DNA from: CAYXVU01 sp964468725
GTDB taxonomy: Bacteria > Acidobacteriota > Blastocatellia > UBA7656
Direction of reading: 5' to 3'
Assembly: GCA_964468725.1 (NCBI GenBank)
Contig: CAYXVU010000162.1
Span: forward strand, 1-14,050
Length of the DNA: 14,050 nucleotides
Below, in pieces: positions 7,468-13,719 of this stretch (position 1 is the stretch's first letter; each line of letters starts with the position of its first letter). A program made the translations under genes and the position numbers. Below the pieces are notes generated by a model, which saw only the letters and a list, made by a program, of their open reading frames with translations, was not told the DNA's origin and ran no database searches.

Positions 7468-7496
7468 ATTATACGGGTTCTTGCGGTCAGCTTCAG
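7468..7496 (-). promoter_or_regulatory. Candidate promoter for the S8 protease within the CHAT-S8 gap
   Basis: The minus strand has a perfect TATAAT (7473-7468) with CTGAAG 17 bases upstream (7496-7491, three of six -35 matches). The predicted start near 7461 gives a leader of about 25 bases with GAGG before the ATG at 7436. The -10 is flanked by ACCCG and CGGGT, which could pair into a small hairpin. A constitutive or secondary promoter is possible, but the -35 is weak. Confidence 0.4.
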
Positions 7497-7500
7497 CCCT

Positions 7501-10365
7501 TCAATCCGGGTTGCCGATCAAAACGAACGGCGCCCAGTAATAGGGGTGTCCGAAGGTCTCTTTAATATGGAGCTGAGCCGAACGAATTGCCTGACGCTTC
7601 GATTCTCCGGCGTTGAGGCGACGATACATTTCGCGCATAAATTCGTCGGTGGATTGGTCGCTGACTGCCCACAGGCTGGCGACCAATGATGGCGCGCCTG
7701 CATAAAGGAAACCGCGCATTAAGCCATGAATTTCATCACCGGGGAAGATGGCATTGACTCCCGTGTGGCAAGCGGACAAGGTGACAAGCTCCGCTTGCAA
7801 CTTCAGATCAAGGAGGTTGTAAAAATTCAGCGGTGCATCAGAGAGCTTCAAAAAGGAGAACATCGGGTTATCCCTTCGGAAATAACCGTGCGACGCCAGA
7901 TGCAAGAATTTGGCTTTGGGGGCTGCCTTGAAGAGGTTTTTTCGGGTCGCCTGTTCGCCCATCAGCACAACCGAATCGGGAAAGAGCGAGCCGATGGCGC
8001 GCAGTTCATGCTCGATGTTCGGCGTATCACGATGTGCGATACCGAGCGCGACCAGCTTGCCGCTGCGCTTCTGAGGTTGCCGCCGTGTGACGAATTCACG
8101 GCAGAGTTGATAGACCGCAGCGCTCGGCGCATAAGAGATTTCATAACGATCAATCAAATAGTTCTGCTCGTTGCGAAGCGCGTGAAACGGAATGTAGTGC
8201 AAGACGCCATGCGGGATGATGAGCAGGCGACGGGTGGGCAAAGAGGCTTCGAGCGGTGCAAACAATGCTTGATAGAGTTGTGCCAGATAATCATCCGTCG
8301 CGTGTTTGAGTTGGCCGAGGTAGGCATTGACATAGCCAGCGCCGAAATTGAATTTCTCAAGCTGAAAGCGCAACGCCGCGAGCAGGCGCTCGACCTGACT
8401 TTTGGAGGCGAGATTGCGAACCAACCGCACCTCTTCGGCGGTGGCGATGAAGGCGGAGAGGTGATCACCGGTGGTGAAGTATTCAATGGCGCACTCGCCC
8501 TGCTTGAGTGAGGCGCGCAAATCGGCAATGGATGCGGCGCGCAGGCGTTGGCTTTCAGCAAACGCTGCGTCTTCCGATTCCAATCGGCGAAAGAGTTGTG
8601 CAATCTGTTTCTCGCAACGATTGACTTCGCGGCGATAGCGCTCGGCAACCGGCGCGCGGCGTTGATCGCCTTTGTCATCTTCCAATCCGGCATGCGAACT
8701 GTACCAGTTCAAATCTTCGATGAGCTTGAGCAAGCGGGTGCGAGTCGTCTCGCCGTTCGATTTGCCGGAGTCACGCGGCGATTTTTCAGACGATTCGCGC
8801 AAGTACCGCGCCATCAGGTCGGCTAAAGCCCTCGACTTGGCCGATTCCACCAGTCGAAAGGCCTCTTCGAATCCCGCCGCATCATTCACGTCTAAACAGG
8901 CATTGATGGCGTTTTCATAAACGTCCATTTTGTCGTGTAGGAATGTCGCTTTGAATTCATCGGTGACGATTCCGCCGCGCATCTGTTCAACGATTTCGAC
9001 GGCTTGGCGAAACCGTAAGAGAGCTTGCGACCGACGACCTCTTGCCGCCTCAACTTTGCCGAGCAGATGGTGAGTTTGATAGGCGATGGCTGGAGCGAAG
9101 TGTCCGGCAATCGCTTTCATTGCAGACCGCGCCCGCTGACCCGCTAGGTCAAGATTGCCGCTTAGAAAAGCAGCCCGCGCCGCCAGCAGACGTGCTTGTG
9201 CTGTTTTGGTGATGAGCTTCTGGTGACGAAAGACCTTTTCGGCGGCAGCGGCATAGTTAGCGGCTTGGTCGGCCTGCCCGGTTTGCAGCGCGAGTTCGGC
9301 CAGATAAGCGTCTATGGTCGCGCAAAAGGTTGCATTTTGCGCGCGGGCGAAGGCGACGCGCGCATCAGCAAACTCTACTTGTGCCCGTTCAAACTGACGA
9401 GCGCCCAGAGCGGCGAGAGCCGCTGTGACCTGCGCTTGCGCAGATTCGTAGGGCAGATTGAGTGCGGTAAACTGATCCTTTGCGGCTTCAGCATTCTCCA
9501 ATGCATCATCGAAAGAGTTGAGCGCCAACAGAACTTCAGCAATTTCCAAATTGCACCACGCCACGAGTTGCGGTGCGCCGAGCGCGGTAAGCTGGTCACG
9601 CACTTGGTAGTAAGTTGCCATAGCCGTGTTATATCTGCCGCGCAGAAACTGCAAATAAGCGATGTGAAATTGCGCTTGGGAAGCTTGAAATGGGCGTTTG
9701 TTGCGCTGCCAGACGGTCACGGCATTTTTCAGCAAAGCGAGCGCCTCTTCGTGACGATCCATTTCGGTGAAGATATTCGAAATGTTGAAATTGACTAGTG
9801 CCTCTGCGAGGCGATCACCGGCAGTCGAAAAGATGGCGCGGGCTTTTTGATAATGGGCTAAGGCTTTCGGGTATTGATCGAGCCGGTAATAGATATTGCC
9901 GATGTTGGTTTCTAACTGGGCGGTGTAGGTCGCTTCCAGATGGCGAAGCCCCCGCCGCGCCGAACGGGCAGTCTGCAACGCATCGTCATAGCGACCGAGT
10001 TGCGTCAAGACGTCAATCTGTTGCCGTTGTAGGTGCGCAGCCTCCTCAGAGAGACGAGCCGCGCGCAGATTTTGAACGGCTTGAGTGAAGAGGGAATCCG
10101 CCTCTTTGTGAAGGCCGGAGAGGTGACAGAGTCGCGCGCGACTGGCTTGTGTAAAGGCTGTCAAAATCGGATCGTCATCGAGCGCGGCCAGTTGTTCGAT
10201 GCGTTCGACCAACTGCGTCGCCATGATCGGGTCGCTATTGACCAGACGATCAACCGCCGTTTTGAGCGTCGTGATCTGGCGCAGGTTGAGCTTACCGCCG
10301 CGCTCGACAAAGAAGGCTTGCGCACTTGCCGCTTGCATCAACTGATCTGCCAGATTCCTGCTCAC
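7501..10365 (-). CDS. TPR-CHAT caspase-like cysteine protease
   Basis: The 954-residue product has tetratricopeptide-like helical repeats over about residues 68-470 (for example residues 146-215, with AEALVNFNISN and EEALALLKNAV). A helical spacer with the family motif RLVESAKSRALADLM follows (about 500-515). The C-terminal CHAT domain (about 640-952) includes PHGVLHYIPFHAL. The caspase-type dyad is intact: His826 in LHLASHGYF and Cys866 in TLSACHTG. The C-terminus has GAPSLVASLWAVSD and YYWAPFVLIG as in typical CHAT proteins. There is no signal peptide, so it acts in the cytoplasm. TPR repeats of such proteins usually bind partners or regulators. The GTG start at 10365 is chosen for length; an AGAGG sits 12 bases upstream, and an ATG at residue 10 is an alternative. 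It is 73 bases after the zf-HC2 gene. Substrate unknown; cleaving a neighbour's product is inference. Confidence 0.95.
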   Translation of the reverse strand: MSRNLADQLMQAASAQAFFVERGGKLNLRQITTLKTAVDRLVNSDPIMATQLVERIEQLAALDDDPILTAFTQASRARLCHLSGLHKEADSLFTQAVQNLRAARLSEEAAHLQRQQIDVLTQLGRYDDALQTARSARRGLRHLEATYTAQLETNIGNIYYRLDQYPKALAHYQKARAIFSTAGDRLAEALVNFNISNIFTEMDRHEEALALLKNAVTVWQRNKRPFQASQAQFHIAYLQFLRGRYNTAMATYYQVRDQLTALGAPQLVAWCNLEIAEVLLALNSFDDALENAEAAKDQFTALNLPYESAQAQVTAALAALGARQFERAQVEFADARVAFARAQNATFCATIDAYLAELALQTGQADQAANYAAAAEKVFRHQKLITKTAQARLLAARAAFLSGNLDLAGQRARSAMKAIAGHFAPAIAYQTHHLLGKVEAARGRRSQALLRFRQAVEIVEQMRGGIVTDEFKATFLHDKMDVYENAINACLDVNDAAGFEEAFRLVESAKSRALADLMARYLRESSEKSPRDSGKSNGETTRTRLLKLIEDLNWYSSHAGLEDDKGDQRRAPVAERYRREVNRCEKQIAQLFRRLESEDAAFAESQRLRAASIADLRASLKQGECAIEYFTTGDHLSAFIATAEEVRLVRNLASKSQVERLLAALRFQLEKFNFGAGYVNAYLGQLKHATDDYLAQLYQALFAPLEASLPTRRLLIIPHGVLHYIPFHALRNEQNYLIDRYEISYAPSAAVYQLCREFVTRRQPQKRSGKLVALGIAHRDTPNIEHELRAIGSLFPDSVVLMGEQATRKNLFKAAPKAKFLHLASHGYFRRDNPMFSFLKLSDAPLNFYNLLDLKLQAELVTLSACHTGVNAIFPGDEIHGLMRGFLYAGAPSLVASLWAVSDQSTDEFMREMYRRLNAGESKRQAIRSAQLHIKETFGHPYYWAPFVLIGNPD

Positions 10366-10398
10366 AATGATCTTCGACCTCTATGAAATATCTATTGC

Positions 10399-10414
10399 GG
10401 GGGGGTCGCCCCCC
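10399..10414 (-). promoter_or_regulatory. G7/C6 hairpin between the zf-HC2 and CHAT genes
   Basis: Seven G (10399-10405), TCG, and six C (10409-10414) can form a 6-bp GC stem with a 3-base loop in the transcript, in the 73-base gap before the CHAT start. No U-tract follows on the minus strand (GCAATAGATATTT), so it is not a standard terminator. It may pause polymerase, stabilise mRNA or affect translation of the CHAT gene. The G7 tract could also slip in replication. Confidence 0.4.
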
Positions 10415-10438
10415 TTGTTTGCTTATTCCGTACGGCCT

Positions 10439-11065
10439 TTAATGGAGTTCGCCAATGGATAGGCCGGAAACATTGATGCTCATATCGGGGAGGTCAAAGC
10501 GCAGGTCATAGTCGCCAAACTCGACTGCTTGCAGGGTGAACTCGCCCTTTTCATTGGTCAGAGTCGTGAGAATGGTCTGCTGATTTTGTGCCAGACCGAC
10601 AGGGATGTTTGCTACTGATTCAAAGCGCATATCATCACTGTGCAGAATTTGCCCCATCACTCCCGCGTTGGCTTGGTCGGCCAGCAATATCTGTAAGTCA
10701 ATGCTGTAGTTGTCTGCTCGATACAGCAATTGCCGATTGGTTGTCGCGCTAGAGCGCACACCTGCGACTTGTGGTTGTGCAAAGCTGTCAAAGAGCAGGG
10801 CCGCGACGGTTTGCTGTAATCTGGCGACTAGACCCGGCTGTGTACGCTTGCTAGCAAATAATCGAATCGCTTGCTTGGTCAACCACACGGGAGGTTCAAT
10901 TGAATCATCCGTAGCGGCAAGCGAAGAGACCTGTTCATAAAAAGCGCGACTCTGCTCGCATCGTGAACACCCTGAAGCGATGTGTGTGGCTACCGATTCA
11001 GACTGGTCTGATGCAAGTTGGCCATCCAGAAAGGCAATCAAATTTTCGAATCCGGGGCATTTCAT
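10439..11065 (-). CDS. Soluble zf-HC2-like putative anti-sigma protein with carboxypeptidase-regulatory-like C-terminus
   Basis: The 208-residue product begins MKCPGFENLIAFLDGQL, the helix-rich start typical of zf-HC2/ZAS anti-sigma domains. The zinc ligands Cys3, His28, Cys33 and Cys36 are present, though the spacing is H-x4-C-x2-C, one residue longer than the usual HxxxCxxC. The middle (about 60-120) is helical. The C-terminus (about 130-208) ends with TNEKGEFTLQAVEFGDYDLRF, a pattern of carboxypeptidase-regulatory-like beta-sandwiches. No transmembrane helix or signal peptide is evident, unlike classical membrane anti-sigmas. The ATG at 11065 has AGGA seven bases upstream. Placed between the DUF5666-like gene and the CHAT gene, downstream of an ECF sigma gene, it is a candidate sigma partner (inference). 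It could instead be a soluble regulator of the protease. Confidence 0.75.
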   Translation of the reverse strand: MKCPGFENLIAFLDGQLASDQSESVATHIASGCSRCEQSRAFYEQVSSLAATDDSIEPPVWLTKQAIRLFASKRTQPGLVARLQQTVAALLFDSFAQPQVAGVRSSATTNRQLLYRADNYSIDLQILLADQANAGVMGQILHSDDMRFESVANIPVGLAQNQQTILTTLTNEKGEFTLQAVEFGDYDLRFDLPDMSINVSGLSIGELH

Positions 11066-11075
11066 TTTTGCTTCC

Positions 11076-11102
11076 TCACGAAATCAACATTCACGAAATC
11101 AA
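11076..11102 (-). repeat. Direct repeat of 12 bases around the zf-HC2 RBS
   Basis: The plus-strand sequence tcacgaaatcaa occurs at 11076-11087 and again at 11091-11102, offset by exactly 15 bases. On the minus strand this is TTGATTTCGTGA twice, and the second copy runs into the GTGAGGA ribosome binding site. It may be a small duplication or a binding site. Confidence 0.55.
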
Positions 11103-11106
11103 ATTG

Positions 11107-11141
11107 GCGTGAGCGCCCGTTGTGTGATTGGGCGCTCACGC
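11107..11141 (-). promoter_or_regulatory. Perfect 12-bp inverted repeat between the DUF5666-like and zf-HC2 genes
   Basis: On the minus strand GCGTGAGCGCCC (11141-11130) and GGGCGCTCACGC (11118-11107) form a perfect 12-bp GC-rich stem with an 11-base loop. It sits eight bases past the DUF5666-like stop. The following sequence, CAATTTGATTT, is not a clean U-tract. It could be an attenuator, an RNA processing or stability hairpin, or a weak terminator, any of which would reduce expression of downstream genes. Confidence 0.5.
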
Positions 11142-11148
11142 GATTGTA

Positions 11149-12879
11149 TCATTGACGCGAGGCTGCGGCGATGGACAACGCCGTTAAGGTCTCGCGACAA
11201 AAGCGTGCGGCAACACGCTGTCCGGGTCGTAAGTCGGACAACCGCGCAGGCCGCCCGTTGAGGGTAATCTCCGTCCTATCTGTAATCGTCAACGTCACCC
11301 CCTCGTCGCTTCCATTCGGGGCAATGACCAACGATTGCGTATCGAGATGGAGGCGAACGATCTCGCCTTGAACGCCGATGGCCTCACAGTCTGCTTCCCG
11401 GCTGAAGGCAGCCACCGCAAGGGCTACCAATCCCTCGCGGCACAGCCGCGCCCCGACACGCATTCCGGCTTGTAAATCGGATAGGCGCGCAGGTCGCTCA
11501 TTCAAGGTAATTTCGGTGCGCGGTGTGATATTGAGCGTAAGCAGCTCGCCACTATCACCCGGCGCAATCACCAGCGTTTGTAATTCTACGTGAACTCGAA
11601 CAATGACGCCTGTGACGCCCGACACCGTGCAGTCTCTACCGCCATCCGCTGCGGCGATGGCAAGAGCGATGAGCGTTTCGCGGCAAAAACGCGCGCCGAC
11701 GCGCATTCCGGCTGTCAGTTCGTGAAGCCGCGCCGGACGCCCGTTGAGCGTTATGTCAGTGCGCTCCCTTACGGTGAGTGTGACGGCTTCGCCATCGGTA
11801 GAGACCAGGCTGACAGTTTGCGTATCAAGGTTGACCTGCCGAATCTCTCCGGTCAGGCTGACGACCGAACAGTCGGGACTTTCGCTGTGTGCGGCGATGC
11901 TGACCGCAACGAGCGACGCAAGGTTATAGACGGCTCGGGCGGCCATACCGACACGCAACTGATCGAGCGTCGCCGGTTCTCCGTTGACCGATATGCGGGT
12001 ATTGTCACCGACATCAAGGGTGACCGCTTCGTCGCCTCCGAGCGGGCTGATTGTCACGCTGGTATTTTCAAGATCAACGGCTCGGATATGGCCGAGAATG
12101 TCGAGCAACGAAGTGGCGGACACCCGCCGCGCATTGAGCGTCGTTGAGTCGAAGCTGGCGCGCACATGGAAGCCGCGCGCCAATTGCTCAATCGTTGCTG
12201 GTTGACCATTTAAGGAGAGCGCCGTGTCTTCAACAACGTTAAGGGTGACCGTTGCAGAACCACTAAGCGGGTCAATGGTGACTGTTTGATTGGCGAGACT
12301 CACATCGCGGATAACACCTCGAATTTCGGCAAGCGATTGCGCTTCAAGGGTGAGGGCTTGCGACGAGTCTGCGGAACGAATGGCGATGATACCGAACCCT
12401 GAACCGAACTGCGCGAGGGTAGCGGCTTGATCGTCAAGTTTGATGGAGGTGCTGCCAGTGATGTCGAGACGGAGGGGCTCACCTTCCGCAAACGGGCTGA
12501 TGATGACCGCCTGTGACATTTCATCTATGCCGCTAATGGTTCCGTCTACACGCAGCAGATCGGCGCGTTCGGAGCCGCGTGCGTCAAGTTTAGCCGCAAC
12601 CAATGAGGCGCTGTCATATTTTCCGGTTATCTGGTCGCCGCTTTGCAGTTCATGCAGGCGAGCCGGTTGACCATTACGGGTGATTTGGGTTCGGGAATTG
12701 ATTTGCACTGTGATGCCCGCGCCATTGCGAGCGGTGATCGAGAGGGCATTTCTTGCGAGATTGACCTCCCGAATCGTGCCTTTAATTTTGATGGGTGACG
12801 CCTGTGAATCAATCGGCAATACAAAGAGCAGGCCGATTGCGAGGAGAGCGGCTGTCAGAACGTTGAGCAGATTGTTCAT
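11149..12879 (-). CDS. Exported protein of seven DUF5666-like repeats
   Basis: The start at 12879 is preferred over an upstream in-frame ATG at 12918 because AAGGAG lies seven bases before it. The 576-residue product has a signal peptide (residues 1-27, cut probably after SQA) and seven tandem repeats of 74-81 residues (about 31-108, 109-184, 185-258, 259-338, 339-419, 420-500, 501-576). Each has the pattern G-x-I-x-x-V-x-L...T-V-x-I...T-x-I-x-x-N-G-x-P-A-x-L-x-x-L...G, with little after. Similarity to DUF5666 repeats is by pattern only. All six cysteines of the mature protein lie at 337/399, 417/480 and 498/561, i.e. one pair with 62-63 spacing in each of the last three repeats. This suggests a disulfide in each (inference). 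It is exported, so acts outside the cytoplasm. Role unknown. Confidence 0.85.
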   Translation of the reverse strand: MNNLLNVLTAALLAIGLLFVLPIDSQASPIKIKGTIREVNLARNALSITARNGAGITVQINSRTQITRNGQPARLHELQSGDQITGKYDSASLVAAKLDARGSERADLLRVDGTISGIDEMSQAVIISPFAEGEPLRLDITGSTSIKLDDQAATLAQFGSGFGIIAIRSADSSQALTLEAQSLAEIRGVIRDVSLANQTVTIDPLSGSATVTLNVVEDTALSLNGQPATIEQLARGFHVRASFDSTTLNARRVSATSLLDILGHIRAVDLENTSVTISPLGGDEAVTLDVGDNTRISVNGEPATLDQLRVGMAARAVYNLASLVAVSIAAHSESPDCSVVSLTGEIRQVNLDTQTVSLVSTDGEAVTLTVRERTDITLNGRPARLHELTAGMRVGARFCRETLIALAIAAADGGRDCTVSGVTGVIVRVHVELQTLVIAPGDSGELLTLNITPRTEITLNERPARLSDLQAGMRVGARLCREGLVALAVAAFSREADCEAIGVQGEIVRLHLDTQSLVIAPNGSDEGVTLTITDRTEITLNGRPARLSDLRPGQRVAARFCRETLTALSIAAASRQ

Positions 12880-12969
12880 GGTTCTTCTCCTTCTGATTTT
12901 CGGTCTAAAGACAGCCACATAATGACTTCAATTAGTAGAGAGGCAAGTGGTGGGTAAAAAATACATAGC

Positions 12970-13578
12970 TCACAACTTATCGGCGATCAGTTTTTTCAGC
13001 TTTTCGAGGCAGCGGGCGCGGGTTGGACCGATGGAAGGGACGGGGATTTTCAATTGCCGGGCAATATCTTCGTAACTCAGTTCGTCCTTCTGGTAGAAGA
13101 GCATCAAAAGCAGGTTCCGGCAACGTTCCGGCAGCGTGGCGATTCCTTGTCGTACGGTTTGCTGACGTTGCAAACCGATCAATTGTTCATCGGCTAACAG
13201 GTCACGATCAACAATTTCGATAGTTTGACCGATGCCATCCTCTTCCACCTCGTTGTCAAGAGAGTCTGTGCGGCGTTGGCGAGCCGAAAGCCGCCAACAT
13301 TCGCGGGTCGTCGTAGTAATGAGCCATGAAGCGATCTTTTCGTGATTGCGCAGGTTGGCGAGGTTTTCCAACAACTTGACGATAACCGATTGAAACACGT
13401 CGGCTGCGTCATCGGATGAGAGGCGAGTCTTGATAGGGATTGAATAGATAAGCCGCTGATAGCGGGTAATCAAGGCTTCCCACGCATCTTCTTTGCCTTT
13501 CAAACATTCGGCAATCAGTTTTGGGTCGTCAAAGCGCGCCAATTTTTCGGCGCGACTCCGGGCAGCTTCTTTCTCCAT
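12970..13578 (-). CDS. ECF-type RNA polymerase sigma factor
   Basis: The 202-residue product has the two core ECF domains. Region 2 (about 17-100) includes DPKLIAECLKGKEDAWEAL and the DVFQSVIVKLLENL helix, followed by a SWLITTTTRECWRL helix. Region 4 (about 145-200) includes LPERCRNLLLMLFYQKDELS and the helix-turn-helix YEDIARQLKIPVPSIGPTRA. It has no obvious fused C-terminal domain. As for all ECF factors, it would direct core RNA polymerase to a small set of promoters. The ATG at 13578 has only a weak GA-rich upstream element, so its start is less certain. It heads the five-gene module. Usually such factors are held by an anti-sigma; the zf-HC2-like gene two positions downstream is the candidate (inference). 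Confidence 0.95.
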   Translation of the reverse strand: MEKEAARSRAEKLARFDDPKLIAECLKGKEDAWEALITRYQRLIYSIPIKTRLSSDDAADVFQSVIVKLLENLANLRNHEKIASWLITTTTRECWRLSARQRRTDSLDNEVEEDGIGQTIEIVDRDLLADEQLIGLQRQQTVRQGIATLPERCRNLLLMLFYQKDELSYEDIARQLKIPVPSIGPTRARCLEKLKKLIADKL

Positions 13579-13651
13579 TCAATTGTCGCTTTCGAGCGTT
13601 TATGCTAGCAGATGACCGGAGAATCGGGGTAGGGCTGATCTACACGATGGG

Positions 13652-13692
13652 CTAAAAAGAGAAGGCTGCCGGAATTCTTACCCCGACAGCCT
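13652..13692 (-). terminator. Rho-independent terminator between two ECF sigma genes
   Basis: On the minus strand AGGCTGTCGG (13692-13683) pairs with CCGGCAGCCT (13672-13663) as a 10-bp stem with one G-U pair, and the loop is 10 bases. It is followed by TCTCTTTTTAG, a U-rich tract. It lies between the right-edge sigma gene stop (13720) and the second sigma gene start (13578), so it ends the transcript arriving from the right. Confidence 0.85.
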
Positions 13693-13719
13693 CGTTATGA
13701 GCGTTATTTATTAGGCCGA

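Noticed and set aside
7726..8511. 261-codon plus-strand frame inside the CHAT gene
   Set aside because: It is antisense to the catalytic CHAT domain, whose motifs are clear, and its sequence has no recognisable domain.
9196..9798. 200-codon plus-strand frame inside the TPR region
   Set aside because: It mirrors the TPR-coding strand and is explained by composition.
11107..11141. The 12-bp hairpin as a full Rho-independent terminator
   Set aside because: The stem is strong, but no U-run follows on the minus strand, so complete termination is not supported.
11590..12147. 185-codon plus-strand frame inside the repeat gene
   Set aside because: It is antisense to the DUF5666-like repeats, which are periodic and have a signal peptide and strong RBS on the minus strand.
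12880..12918. Upstream ATG extending the repeat gene by 13 residues
   Set aside because: The extension MAVFRPKIRRRRT has no RBS, and AAGGAG is ideally spaced for the ATG at 12879.
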